The position numbers and the translations under genes were made by a program. From JAUUSJ01 sp051880475 (GTDB taxonomy: Bacteria > Bacillota > Clostridia > Lachnospirales > Lachnospiraceae), in contig JBJEOA010000065.1 of assembly GCA_051880475.1 (NCBI GenBank), forward strand, positions 1 through 64,000: DNA of 64,000 nt, in the 5' to 3' direction. Numbering within the stretch: the stretch's first letter is position 1; every line of letters begins with the position of its first letter. Under the pieces are notes generated by a model, which worked only from the letters and a program-made list of their open reading frames with translations, was not told the origin of the DNA and ran no database searches. This document shows positions 17,805-27,250 of this stretch, one piece after another.

Positions 17805-20528
17805 TCAATTTTTCCTTTTGTACTGGGCAATCGTTCGAATCATATTAGGAATATCTAAAGGTTTGGTAATATGTGCATCCATACCCTCATCAAGGCTCTT
17901 TTTAATATCTTCCTCAAATGCGTTGGCCGTCATAGCTATGATAGGAAGTGTCAGTGTATCAGACCTTCCCATTTGGCGAATCTGTCTTGTTGCCTCGTAT
18001 CCGTCCATAATTGGCATCATAATGTCCATAAGTACCAAATCAAAGGTTTGTGGAGGGTGATTGCGAATCGCTTCCACAGCTTCCTTGCCATTGATGACGG
18101 ATGTAATCTGGGCTCCCTCTTCCGCAAGAATTGTCTCAGCGATATCACGGTTAAGTTCGTTATCTTCTGCAAGTAAAATTTTCATTCCCTTTATGGAGAC
18201 TTTCTCAACCTTTTTAGCACATTTAATCTCATTTTTATTGGCAAGTTCAAATGGAATTGTCACCACGAACGTGCTGCCTACGCCAAGCTCACTAGATACT
18301 TCCAATGTGCCGCCCATCTTTTCAATGAGAGCTTTTGCGATACTCATACCTAGACCAGTACCTTGGTAGACGCTTCTGGCATCTGTTTCTGCCTGAACAA
18401 AAGGATCAAATATCCTTGTGAGGAATTCTTGACTCATGCCAATTCCAGTATCCGTAATTATCCAACGGTACGTAACTGATTGTTCGTCACTGCGAATAAT
18501 CTGTATATCTGTAGTAATTTTTCCGTTTGTTTGATTATATTTAATGCAGTTGCTGTAAATATTCATCATCGCTCTGCGCAAATGGAGCGGGCTTCCATAA
18601 ACATAATTGAGTCGCTCATCTTGAGAGGTGAAGTTTACTGTAGTAGTAATTCCAGCCTCCTGCGCCTGTAAATTGATAAGAACCGTTGCTTCTTGTCCTT
18701 CGTCCATGATGCTAAAAGGTTCGTGAGCGAGGATAAGACTGCCCTCCTCAATTTTTGCCATATCTAATACATCATTGATTAGTGAAACTAGATGGTTGGT
18801 TACAACGGTAGCCTTTCGGCGATTTTTTTTGAGGTAGTCGATGTCATCTGCATGCTTTTGGTCAATTTCCAAAATACCGATAATTCCGTTAAGAGGTGTT
18901 CTCATATCGTGAGACATTCTTGCCAGAAAGCGAGATTTCTCAGAATTGGCACGCTTTGCATCATCAAGAGCTTTTTGTAGTTTCTGTTGTTGCTCAATCT
19001 CTGCTGCGACGATATCATCCACATTTAAAAAGCCTAATACTACAATTCCGTACTCCTCGTTTTTGATGAAGCGAAACTGATAATGGTGCGTCTCCTCCTG
19101 ATGGATAATGCGGTAATTTCCTGAGTATTCCTTATTTTGGTTCAATGCCTCTAGCACATTGCTAAGCTTCATTGAGATGGTCATCATCATCTGATCATCT
19201 GGGTGAACATACTTTGAGATGTATTTTTTGAGTAACTCGTCATAGGGATATATTTTCGTGCCGTCCTTCTCGAAAAAAGTAGACATAAAACCGTCATGCT
19301 TAATAATGGATGCTGTCTTTTCCCTAGTATTAAGCAAAAATACATCGAGATAATTACTGCTTAGCGTTTGAACGATGCTCACCTGAGTCTCGTAGGCTTC
19401 TTTGTCTTGTGTCACATCCATACCGTAGAAAACACCCTCAAGATGACTATTCGTAGGATTTACAAAGAGTCGAAGAGTATAGCGCGACCAGCGGGCGATA
19501 TTATCATCGTAATAGCAGCGAGATTCTAAGACAATCTCTACCTTACCTGACTCATAACCTTGCTTCATCGCCTCTAGACTATACGTATGCAAGAAATCTT
19601 GGCGGTCTTTCTCCGATAAGATATAAATTGCCATGCTTTGCATAAGCATATCAATTGTGTAATCACGGTTAAGATAATTAACGATTTCAGATGTCCCTCC
19701 AACTTTGAGTACTCGATTTTTTGTAATATCTAGATGGAAATAACCAGCCGCCTGAGAGATGGAGGACAAAAGGGAATTCAGCTGTTTTTCATATATTCGT
19801 CTGGCATTGATATCATCATCTTCACAGGCGATAGCTAGAACAATATCTTGATATGTACTCGCCTCACCATTTCGTGCAATCATCAGATAATAATAGTGAA
19901 CTTCGTCTTGTAAAATTTTGCAATGTACCTTGAAGGAGGTGACTTTGCTTAATTTCTCCTGTATACGCTCAAAAGTCAGTAATTCCCGAATGGATTGGCG
20001 CTCTTGTGGGTGGACATACTGAGTAATGATTAAATCAAGCATCTCATTATAATCCATATTGTCAACAATACGAGGGTCACTGTTTCCGAATAAATTTTTA
20101 AAACGGAATACAGAAATTTTTTGAGACTGCATATTCACACCAAACACCGCAGAATATTTAAAAGAGAGAAGATTGATTGCTCCAAGCAGACGCAAAGAAT
20201 TTTCGCCTGTAGGAAGCGTGCTAGATAACCGCTCTCCCTCAGCGACCGTGCTAAATACGAGGGCGTGACCTCTAGAACCATCGGCAAGAACTGTCTCCAC
20301 AGCATCCACCGTCTCATAAATATGGCGAATAGGGTCAAGATACGTTTTTGGACCGTGAATCCCATTCGCCACTGGACAAGGCGGGCAGGGAGAATCAAGC
20401 CCCATCAATGCCTTGTAGCATTTTTGGTTCAGCTCTAAATTCGGATAAATCTGTTTCGCTGTATCGTTGAAGCCGATAATATTATAATCAGCGTCAATAC
20501 TATAATAGCCCGATGAATGTGTACTCAT
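17805..20528 (-). CDS. cytoplasmic multi-PAS hybrid histidine kinase with Cys-motif PAS
   Basis: 907 residues and no membrane segment. The N-terminal PAS-like domain carries C37, C48 and C51 (KCYKALM, then PCPPCPV), followed by TYLDPIRHIYETVDAV. Further PAS-like regions fill about 130-520. HisKA (FLARMSHDMRTPLNGIIG), HATPase (NIYSNCIKYN, DTGIGM, GTGLGMSI) and a receiver (LMDIMMPIMDGYEA) complete it. The same N-terminal domain, with identical cysteine numbering, opens the EAL protein at 52948. A redox, metal or cofactor sensing role is inferred from the cysteines only. ATG 20528 follows AGAGGGGGAA. The gap to the polyamine operon (20529-20727) is AT-rich and shows no clear promoter. Confidence 0.88.
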   Translation of the reverse strand: MSTHSSGYYSIDADYNIIGFNDTAKQIYPNLELNQKCYKALMGLDSPCPPCPVANGIHGPKTYLDPIRHIYETVDAVETVLADGSRGHALVFSTVAEGERLSSTLPTGENSLRLLGAINLLSFKYSAVFGVNMQSQKISVFRFKNLFGNSDPRIVDNMDYNEMLDLIITQYVHPQERQSIRELLTFERIQEKLSKVTSFKVHCKILQDEVHYYYLMIARNGEASTYQDIVLAIACEDDDINARRIYEKQLNSLLSSISQAAGYFHLDITKNRVLKVGGTSEIVNYLNRDYTIDMLMQSMAIYILSEKDRQDFLHTYSLEAMKQGYESGKVEIVLESRCYYDDNIARWSRYTLRLFVNPTNSHLEGVFYGMDVTQDKEAYETQVSIVQTLSSNYLDVFLLNTREKTASIIKHDGFMSTFFEKDGTKIYPYDELLKKYISKYVHPDDQMMMTISMKLSNVLEALNQNKEYSGNYRIIHQEETHHYQFRFIKNEEYGIVVLGFLNVDDIVAAEIEQQQKLQKALDDAKRANSEKSRFLARMSHDMRTPLNGIIGILEIDQKHADDIDYLKKNRRKATVVTNHLVSLINDVLDMAKIEEGSLILAHEPFSIMDEGQEATVLINLQAQEAGITTTVNFTSQDERLNYVYGSPLHLRRAMMNIYSNCIKYNQTNGKITTDIQIIRSDEQSVTYRWIITDTGIGMSQEFLTRIFDPFVQAETDARSVYQGTGLGMSIAKALIEKMGGTLEVSSELGVGSTFVVTIPFELANKNEIKCAKKVEKVSIKGMKILLAEDNELNRDIAETILAEEGAQITSVINGKEAVEAIRNHPPQTFDLVLMDIMMPIMDGYEATRQIRQMGRSDTLTLPIIAMTANAFEEDIKKSLDEGMDAHITKPLDIPNMIRTIAQYKRKN

Positions 20529-20727
20529 TAATTATATTCCCCCTCTGGCACTGCGGATAAGCCCCGCTTCTTTTGTTAATCTACTATAAATTTCAAGTAT
20601 TCATATTTTTCATTTATTTTCAATTATTTATATATAAAATATTAGCTTTATTTTATCATAGATTAGATAAAAAGAAAATGAAATTTTCATCTAAATATAT
20701 GTAGTAGATGTATGGGGCAATACTATG

Positions 20728-21885
20728 CTATAACCTACTCTTAAAATCTTCGTATCCAAATTGTTTCCACAATCTATATTCATCTTTCTTTTTAATATAA
20801 ATACTTGGAAGAGGCATACCGTTAAAAGTATTATTTTTCACCATAGAATAAATAGCCATATCTTCAAAAATCAAGCGTTCTCCCTCTTTTAGGGCAGTCT
20901 CAAAGGAATAACTTCCAATCATATCTCCCGCCAGACAAGTAGGACCCCCAAATCGATAAGTATACGCAAACTCACCGGGTTCTTTGCTAAACTTTAAAGG
21001 AGGTCTATACGGCATTTCTAGTACATCTGGCATATGACAAGCGGCGGATGTATCCAAAATAGCGAGAATTTCGTTGGTATTTTGACTTCTCTTTTGGATT
21101 TCCAAAATAGTTGTGTAGAGATAACCTGCATTTAATGCAATTGCTTCTCCAGGCTCTAAATAAATTTCAAGATGAAAAGTATCCTTCATATATCGAATAC
21201 AGCGTTCCAATCTATCTATATCATATCCAGCTCTAGTAATATGGTGGCCACCGCCAAAATTTAGCCATTTCATATTGGAGAGATATTTTCCAAATTTTTC
21301 CTCAACCGCTTTTAGTGTAATTTCTAAGGCGTCAGAATCTTGCTCGCATAAAGTGTGAAAATGTAGTCCGTCTAGCAAATATAAAAGTTCTGGATTTTCT
21401 TTTATACCAAATTCAAAATCTGCCAAAGTTGTCCCTAATCGGCTTCCTGGTGCACACGGGTCATAAATTGCGTGTTCTTCTTGAGTAGACTTTTCGGGAT
21501 TAATTCGAAGACCAACTTGAAGACCTGATTTTTTCGCTCTCTTTGCGTATAGTTTTAGCTGGCGGATAGAATTAAACACAATATGGTCGCAGATAGAGAA
21601 AATTTCTTCCATATCCTCTTCTTTATATGCAGGCGAAAAAATGTGATTTTCCATAGCTTCTGGCATTTGCTCATGACAAAGTTTTGCCTCATAAAGACCG
21701 CTTGCCGTGGCACCGCATAAATACTTTGCTATGAGGGGATAAAGCTCATAATTGCTAAAAGCTTTTTGTGCCAAGAGAATTTTACATCCGGTTCGCTCCA
21801 TCACACCTCTTAAAATTTTTAGATTTTCCTCAATCTTATCCTCATCTATTACATAACAAGGAGTTTTTAATTCATATTCTTTCAC
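20728..21885 (-). CDS. nspC: carboxynorspermidine/carboxyspermidine decarboxylase
   Basis: 385 residues, a fold-III PLP-dependent decarboxylase. It removes the carboxyl group of carboxyspermidine (or carboxynorspermidine) to give the triamine. Visible signatures are the PLP lysine region LLAQKAFSNY, HFHTLCEQ, WLNFGGGHHIT, LEPGEAIAL, the ILDTSAACHMPD metal/substrate segment and FGGPTCLAGD. Length and motifs fit NspC, and it sits 14 bases behind its pathway partner dehydrogenase. It is the last gene of the operon. Spermidine is the likelier product, because putrescine is made by the upstream genes. Confidence 0.92.
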   Translation of the reverse strand: MKEYELKTPCYVIDEDKIEENLKILRGVMERTGCKILLAQKAFSNYELYPLIAKYLCGATASGLYEAKLCHEQMPEAMENHIFSPAYKEEDMEEIFSICDHIVFNSIRQLKLYAKRAKKSGLQVGLRINPEKSTQEEHAIYDPCAPGSRLGTTLADFEFGIKENPELLYLLDGLHFHTLCEQDSDALEITLKAVEEKFGKYLSNMKWLNFGGGHHITRAGYDIDRLERCIRYMKDTFHLEIYLEPGEAIALNAGYLYTTILEIQKRSQNTNEILAILDTSAACHMPDVLEMPYRPPLKFSKEPGEFAYTYRFGGPTCLAGDMIGSYSFETALKEGERLIFEDMAIYSMVKNNTFNGMPLPSIYIKKKDEYRLWKQFGYEDFKSRL

Positions 21886-21899
21886 TGTCTGCCCACCTA

Positions 21900-23159
21900 T
21901 TAGTCTACCAATACTGGATTTTCGTCAACTACCCATGGAAGTCCCCATTTATTTAAGGCTTCCATATATGGATCTGGGTCAAATTCTTCTACATTAAATA
22001 CACCGGCCTCTTTCCATACACCAGTTAGCACAAGCATTGTACCAATCATCGCAGGCACACCGGTAGTGTAGGAAATAGCTTGGGATTCCACTTCCTTATA
22101 ACATTCTTGATGATCACATATATTGTAAATATAGATAGACTTTTCTTTACCGTCTTTGATACCCGTAAAAATACAGCCGATATTTGTTTTTCCAACTGTT
22201 CTTGGACCTAAAGAAGCTGGATCAGGCAATAATGTTTTTAAAAACTGAATCGGAACAATTTCTTTTCCCTCAAACATGACTGGCTCAGTTTTAAGCATTC
22301 CTACATTTTCTAGACATTTCATATGAGTTAAATAACTCTGTCCAAATGTCATAAAAAAGCGAATTCTCTTGACTCCCGGAATATTTTTTGCGAGAGATTC
22401 GATTTCTTCATGGTGTAATAAATACATATCCTTTGGTCCTACACCATCAAAATTATATTCTCTCTTAATTTCCATAGGTTTTGTCTCTACCCAGTGACCG
22501 TCCTCCCAGTAGGAGCCGTTTGCGGATACTTCTCGCAAATTAATTTCTGGATTGAAATTTGTAGCAAATGGATATCCGTGGTCGCCGCCGTTGCAGTCTA
22601 AAATATCAATATAGTGAATCTCGTCAAAATAATGTTTTAGAGCGTAGGCAGAAAAGACGCTAGTAACGCCTGGGTCAAATCCCGTTCCTAAAAGTCCCAT
22701 AATGCCTGCTTCTTTAAATTTTTGTGCGTATGCCCACTGCCAAGAATAATCAAAATAAGCGGTAAATCCCTTTTCTTTACAGCGCTTTTCATAAATCTCT
22801 CTCCACTTAGGGTCTTGGGTATCTTCCGCCTCGTAATTTGCTGTATCCACATAATCAACGCCAGTCTCTAAGCAGGCATCCATAATCGTAAGATCTTGAT
22901 AAGGAAGTGCGAGATTTAGCACGATATCAGGCTTTACTTCTCGGATAAGTGCCACTAACTCCTCCACATTATCTGCGTCTACCTTCGCTGTAGTAATTTT
23001 TGCCTTTGTTTTTCCCTCTAGTTTTTCTTTTAACGCATCACATTTACTTAATGTACGGCTTGCGATACAAATTTCATCAAAAACCGAATCATTTTGTGCA
23101 CATTTTTGAATTGCTACACCTGCGACACCGCCGCATCCAATGACTAATACTTTTCCCAT
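21900..23159 (-). CDS. carboxynorspermidine/carboxyspermidine dehydrogenase (saccharopine dehydrogenase family)
   Basis: 419 residues. The N-terminal Rossmann motif VLVIGCGGVAGVAIQKCA binds NADPH, and the rest matches the Lys1-like saccharopine dehydrogenase family (DYVDTANYEAEDTQDP; GTGFDPGVTSVFSAYA). In this context it condenses aspartate semialdehyde with putrescine or diaminopropane and reduces the adduct to carboxyspermidine or carboxynorspermidine for NspC. ATG 23159 has AGGAGG upstream. It lies between agmatinase and nspC with short gaps, indicating one transcript. A true lysine-pathway role is less likely given these neighbours. Confidence 0.9.
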   Translation of the reverse strand: MGKVLVIGCGGVAGVAIQKCAQNDSVFDEICIASRTLSKCDALKEKLEGKTKAKITTAKVDADNVEELVALIREVKPDIVLNLALPYQDLTIMDACLETGVDYVDTANYEAEDTQDPKWREIYEKRCKEKGFTAYFDYSWQWAYAQKFKEAGIMGLLGTGFDPGVTSVFSAYALKHYFDEIHYIDILDCNGGDHGYPFATNFNPEINLREVSANGSYWEDGHWVETKPMEIKREYNFDGVGPKDMYLLHHEEIESLAKNIPGVKRIRFFMTFGQSYLTHMKCLENVGMLKTEPVMFEGKEIVPIQFLKTLLPDPASLGPRTVGKTNIGCIFTGIKDGKEKSIYIYNICDHQECYKEVESQAISYTTGVPAMIGTMLVLTGVWKEAGVFNVEEFDPDPYMEALNKWGLPWVVDENPVLVD

Positions 23160-23184
23160 AAGAAACCTCCAATTATTTATTTTA

Positions 23185-24042
23185 CTATTTATTTAATGCT
23201 AACAAAAATTCACGCATAACTTTACATGCGACAGCGGTAGATACACCGCTCTGGTCATAAAAAGGACTTAATTCATTGACATCACAGCCGACAATATTAC
23301 AACTGTCACAGACTACTTGAATGGCCTTAATTAAATCCAAAAATCCTACACCGCCAGCTTCCGGTGTCCCCGTGCCAGGGAAAATAGATGGGTCTAGCAC
23401 ATCTAGATCAATGGTAAAATACACTGGTTTATCCCCTAAGTTTTTTACCACTTCCTCTAATCCGTGGAAGTTGAATTTTTGCATTATCGTATGCCCTTCT
23501 TTGGACCATTGAAACTCGCTCCTCTCACCAGAGCGGATACCAAACTGATAGATTTTTCCATCTCCTGTCAAATCGTGACATCTTCGCAAAACACAGGCGT
23601 GTGATAATTCCACTCCTAGATATTCTTGTCTTAAATCGGCATGTGCATCAAAATGTATGATATGTACGTCGGGATATTTCTTATATACTTCCCGAAATGC
23701 TCCAAGAGTGACCAAATGTTCTCCGCCAATCATAAATGGCAGTTTTCCATCTTGCAAGATTACGGCAGTTCTCTTAGATATTTGTTCTAGAGCGATTTCA
23801 CTGCTTCCTATGCAAAGCTCAATATCTCCGCTGTCAAAAATACTCATATCCGTCAAGTCTTTATCCTGATATGGACTATAAGTTTCCAACCCATAAGATT
23901 CGCTGCGAATCGCCTTGCTGCCAAATCGAGTGCCCGGTCTATAAGATGTCGTAGAATCAAACGGGGCACCAAACAGAACGATTTTTGCCTGTTCATATTC
24001 TGCGTCACAGGCAATAAATGTTTCTATATTTTTACTTAGCAT
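23185..24042 (-). CDS. speB: agmatinase
   Basis: 285 residues, ureohydrolase family. It hydrolyses agmatine to putrescine and urea. The Mn-binding residues are visible in GGEHLVTLG, IIHFDAHADLR and FTIDLDVLDPS, followed by PGTGTPEAGG. The frame is open to 24075, but GAAAGG at 24048-24053 supports ATG 24042 (MLSKNIETF). The family also contains arginases and guanidinobutyrases; the flanking arginine decarboxylase and spermidine genes favour agmatine. Confidence 0.9.
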   Translation of the reverse strand: MLSKNIETFIACDAEYEQAKIVLFGAPFDSTTSYRPGTRFGSKAIRSESYGLETYSPYQDKDLTDMSIFDSGDIELCIGSSEIALEQISKRTAVILQDGKLPFMIGGEHLVTLGAFREVYKKYPDVHIIHFDAHADLRQEYLGVELSHACVLRRCHDLTGDGKIYQFGIRSGERSEFQWSKEGHTIMQKFNFHGLEEVVKNLGDKPVYFTIDLDVLDPSIFPGTGTPEAGGVGFLDLIKAIQVVCDSCNIVGCDVNELSPFYDQSGVSTAVACKVMREFLLALNK

Positions 24043-24139
24043 ATTTTTTCCTTTCTTTTTCGTATTGCCTTCCATCTCCTATTAGATGATTTATTCAAAT
24101 GATGGAAAGATGAAATGCAGTTAGGGGATACGGATATTT

Positions 24140-25003
24140 TTAATCAGGAATATTTTCCACATCTTCGAGCATCTTCTCAACATAAGCTGGAAGAGCGAAG
24201 CATCCCCGATGTAAATTTGTCGTATAATAGCGAGTTTCGATATTTAGATTTTTCCAATGTTTTACTTTTAAATCCTTTAGCGGATGATACTTTTTGGATG
24301 CAAATCCAAAAAGCCAGTAGCCAGATGGGTAAGATGGAATATGTGCCTGATAAACACGACTAATCGGAAAACTTTCTACAATACGTTTATGAGCTTTTTG
24401 TGTTTCTAGCCTATCCTCGTCGTAAAAGGGACTTTGGTGTTGATTTACCATAATACCGTCTTCTTTTAGAGCTTTATAGCAGCTGCCATAAAACTCTCTA
24501 GACAGCAAACTTTCTCCAGGTCCATAAAAACCAGCAGAATCTACAATAATCACATCATATTCCTCCTCGATATGACGAATAAATCTAAGACAGTTTTCTG
24601 TATAGATTGTCACTTTTGGATTATCTAGTCCATATGCGGTAAATGGGAGATATTTTTTGCAGGCTTCTACAACTCCCTCATTCACTTCCACCATATTAAT
24701 CTGCTCGATTTGAGGATATTTTAAAAGTTCCCTCACGACACCTCCGTCTCCCGCTCCAAATACGAGGATTTTTCTAGGATTAGGATGCACCGCCATAGGA
24801 ATATGCGTCAGCATTTCATGGTAAATAAATTCATCTCGCTCCGTCATAATAATATAGCCATCAATGGTTAGAAATCTTCCAAATTCTGGAGATTCAAAAA
24901 TATCCATTCTGACATACTCATTTTCTTCTGAATATAAATGCTTATCTACTTTTACAGATAATTTTACATTTTCTGTATGTAACTCTGAAAACCAAAATTC
25001 CAC
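24140..25003 (-). CDS. speE: spermidine synthase (aminopropyltransferase)
   Basis: 287 residues. The N-terminal beta domain is followed by a methyltransferase-like fold with ILVFGAGDGGVVRELL, which binds decarboxylated S-adenosylmethionine. MTERDEFIYHEML is the usual SpeE substrate segment, and VDSAGFYGPGESL occupies the place of the common DSTDPxGP motif. It transfers aminopropyl from decarboxylated SAM to putrescine. No SAM decarboxylase (speD) is present in this window, although a second, aspartate-semialdehyde route to spermidine is encoded downstream. It starts 13 bases after speA. Confidence 0.92.
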   Translation of the reverse strand: MEFWFSELHTENVKLSVKVDKHLYSEENEYVRMDIFESPEFGRFLTIDGYIIMTERDEFIYHEMLTHIPMAVHPNPRKILVFGAGDGGVVRELLKYPQIEQINMVEVNEGVVEACKKYLPFTAYGLDNPKVTIYTENCLRFIRHIEEEYDVIIVDSAGFYGPGESLLSREFYGSCYKALKEDGIMVNQHQSPFYDEDRLETQKAHKRIVESFPISRVYQAHIPSYPSGYWLFGFASKKYHPLKDLKVKHWKNLNIETRYYTTNLHRGCFALPAYVEKMLEDVENIPD

Positions 25004-25016
25004 GTCTCAACCTCTC

Positions 25017-26474
25017 TTAGTATGTTGTTCCTTCTTTGATTACATTTAATCGCTCGATTTTTTCATCTTCCGGTCCGGTGATAGAGCATCCCTTCTTCTT
25101 TGCATATAAAATATAATCAATAATTTCTTGTGTAATACGCTCTCCTGGCGCAAGAATCGGTATTCCTGGCGGATAGCACATTACAAACTCCGTACATATT
25201 TTGCCGTTTGTTTCTCGAATTGGAATCATTTCTTCTTTTGCCGCATAAAAAGCTTCTTGTGGCGTCATGACTACCGACGGATTGATATATTCATGGTCAA
25301 ACATACCAGTTCTGTCTTTTTGGTATCTTCTGCGAATATCGTACAGGGCACTTACAAGGCGTTCTGTCTCTCTCATACGGTCTCCGATTGAGATATAGGC
25401 CAAAATATTTCCGATATCTCCAAGTTCTAGTTGGATATCGTACTCATCTCGCAGCAGGTCATAAACCTCAATTCCTGCAAGTCCAATATCTAATGTAAAG
25501 ACGGTCAGTTTGGTCGTATCAAAATCAAAAATGCTGTCTCCGTTGATTAATTCCTCTCCATATGCGTAATATCCGCCAATCTTATTAATCTCATTTCTGG
25601 CATAATTGGCTATTCGTTGTACTTCTTTGAAAGCTTCCTTTCCGCGAAGTGCAAGATTACGGCGAGAAATATCTAAACTTGCCAAAAGCAGATAGGACGC
25701 ACTCGTAGTCTGCGTTAAATTGATAACCTGCCTTACATAACCCGGACTCACATTAGGACCTATCAGTAAAAATGAGCTTTGGGTTAGACTGCCGCCAGAT
25801 TTATGCATACTGACAGATGCCATATCTGCCCCAGCTGCCATAGCTGTAATTGGCATATTTTCTCCAAAATAAAAATGTGTTCCGTGAGCTTCGTCCACTA
25901 AAACCATCATATTATGTGCATGAGCAATTTCGACAATTTTCTTCAAATTAGAACAAATTCCGTAATATGTTGGATTATTTACTAAAATTGCAACAGCATC
26001 TGGATTTTCCTCGATGGCATGTTCAATCTGTGATATTTTCATGCCAAGTGCGATACCTAGTTTTTTGTCCATATCGGGGTTAACGTAAATAGGGGTAGCT
26101 CCGTTTATAACAAGTGCATTGATTACACTTCGGTGAACATTTCTAGGCAAAATAATTTTTTCTCCCTTTTTGCAGGCTGCCAGCACCATCGTCTGAACAG
26201 ACGATGTCGTACCGCCTACCATCAAAAAGGCATGTGCCGCTCCAAAAGCTTCTGCCGCTAGATTTTCTGATTCTTTTATGACAGAAATGGGATGGCATAG
26301 ATTATCCAGCGGTTTCATAGAATTTACATCTAGTTCTACACATTGTCTGCCTAAAAGCTTTACAAGCTCAGGATTTCCCCGTCCTCTTTTATGTCCGGGA
26401 ACGTCAAAAGGAACCACGCGATTTCTTCTGAATTCTTCTAATGCCTCATAAATAGGGGCTCTTTCTTGATTCAT
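25017..26474 (-). CDS. speA: arginine decarboxylase (Orn/Lys/Arg decarboxylase family)
   Basis: 485 residues, an aspartate-aminotransferase-fold PLP enzyme of the short Gram-positive type. PFDVPGHKRGRGNP at the N-terminus and VSMHKSGGSLTQSSFLL with the PLP lysine are diagnostic, and VDEAHGTHFYF supplies the cofactor aspartate and histidine. It should decarboxylate arginine to agmatine for SpeB; lysine or ornithine activity cannot be excluded from sequence alone. CTGGAGGAT precedes ATG 26474. It is first in the five-gene operon and lies behind a leader of about 475 bases ending in a terminator hairpin, suggesting attenuation. Confidence 0.9.
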   Translation of the reverse strand: MNQERAPIYEALEEFRRNRVVPFDVPGHKRGRGNPELVKLLGRQCVELDVNSMKPLDNLCHPISVIKESENLAAEAFGAAHAFLMVGGTTSSVQTMVLAACKKGEKIILPRNVHRSVINALVINGATPIYVNPDMDKKLGIALGMKISQIEHAIEENPDAVAILVNNPTYYGICSNLKKIVEIAHAHNMMVLVDEAHGTHFYFGENMPITAMAAGADMASVSMHKSGGSLTQSSFLLIGPNVSPGYVRQVINLTQTTSASYLLLASLDISRRNLALRGKEAFKEVQRIANYARNEINKIGGYYAYGEELINGDSIFDFDTTKLTVFTLDIGLAGIEVYDLLRDEYDIQLELGDIGNILAYISIGDRMRETERLVSALYDIRRRYQKDRTGMFDHEYINPSVVMTPQEAFYAAKEEMIPIRETNGKICTEFVMCYPPGIPILAPGERITQEIIDYILYAKKKGCSITGPEDEKIERLNVIKEGTTY

Positions 26475-26542
26475 TTTTTATCCTCCAGTTAAGTTTTGTA
26501 GCCTTTTTCTTGAATAAAACAGGGAAATTCCTATTTTATGGC

Positions 26543-26586
26543 AAAAGAAAAAGACCTAAACAACACTTACCGTCCTTGTTTACGTC
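26543..26586 (-). terminator. intrinsic terminator in the speA leader
   Basis: On the minus strand an 11-base stem with one mismatch (GACGTAAACAA / TTGTTTAGGTC), a 12-base loop and TTTTTCTTTT. It lies about 70 bases before the speA start and points toward it, so transcripts must read through it. It ends either an attenuated leader or a separate small RNA. Confidence 0.75.
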
Positions 26587-26951
26587 CTGTATAGAAATAT
26601 GACAATGAAATATGATGATTTTTATGCACGCAAAAAAATGCATATAGAGTCGCAATATTCATTCTTCAATACAGATGCATTAGAGTTTATATAGCAAATA
26701 TTTTACTTTTACTACTCTTATTGATCGTCTCACAAGTTTGGTATGTCTTGAACACGGTTTATAAGTAACCAACTTCGAAACAGAGCTTTCGCTCCAGAAT
26801 AATAGAATCCCATTTTCTATTATTTAATCAATAATGTGGCTTACACCACCTTCGGCAGTTGACCTGGCTGTCCGTATGGCCTTTCCTTAAGAAGTAAGTG
26901 GTCAAAAATATTTATCTGGAATCCCTCTAATCATCTATATCGTTTTCCATT
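26587..26951 (-). ncRNA. structured leader RNA or small RNA upstream of speA
   Basis: Between a good minus-strand promoter (26958-26986) and the terminator at 26543-26586 lies RNA with several clear stems. These are a perfect 10-bp stem AATAATAGAA / TTCTATTATT (26798-26807 with 26815-26824), a GNRA hairpin GGAGC-GAAA-GCTCT (26782-26795) and ACTGCC-GAA-GGTGGT (26845-26859). No ORF fills it. I compared it by eye with remembered lysine, SAM, guanidine, glutamine, c-di-GMP and T-box consensus motifs, and with 6S and RNase P RNA, and found no match. Function unknown; a polyamine- or arginine-responsive element is only a guess. Confidence 0.55.
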
Positions 26952-26957
26952 GATATA

Positions 26958-26986
26958 AATTTATCAGATTTGTTTAAAATTGTCAA
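26958..26986 (-). promoter_or_regulatory. promoter of the speA leader
   Basis: Minus strand: TTGACA (26981-26986), a 17-base spacer and TAAATT (26958-26963). Predicted transcription start near 26951, about 475 bases before speA. Confidence 0.65.
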
Positions 26987-27092
26987 TATTTTACCAAAAG
27001 TTTTCACTAAAGTAAATTTTATTAAAAAAATCGAATAATATTGAAAATAAAAACTAAGAGAGGGAGAAATAGGACTTTTTTGTCTCCTCTCC

Positions 27093-27121
27093 TTGTATTA
27101 GATTATAAAATATGCTATAGT
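27093..27121 (+). promoter_or_regulatory. promoter of the HPt-pilBTC operon
   Basis: TTGTAT (27093-27098), a 17-base spacer and TATAGT (27116-27121). Start expected near 27128, giving a leader of about 120 bases. The gap 27000-27092 otherwise holds only a weak GAGAGG...CCTCTC stem. Confidence 0.65.
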
Positions 27122-27250
27122 GTATCTATATATGTATTTAAACGAAATAGGGATAAGCCTGTTTTTTGAGTGATATATAGTATTTAAGGCAATAATTATT
27201 TATAAAGATAGAATAGTACATAAAGAAAAAATTTGGAGGAGTGATAGAAC

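Noticed and set aside
17710..18980. Plus-strand ORFs opposite the PAS hybrid kinase
   Set aside because: They are antisense shadows of a well-supported kinase gene.
26587..26951. speA leader as RNase P RNA, 6S RNA, tmRNA or a lysine riboswitch
   Set aside because: The conserved sequence blocks I know for those RNAs are absent.
27059..27092. Terminator before the HPt promoter
   Set aside because: The GAGAGG/CCTCTC stem is short with a large irregular loop, and no T-run follows.
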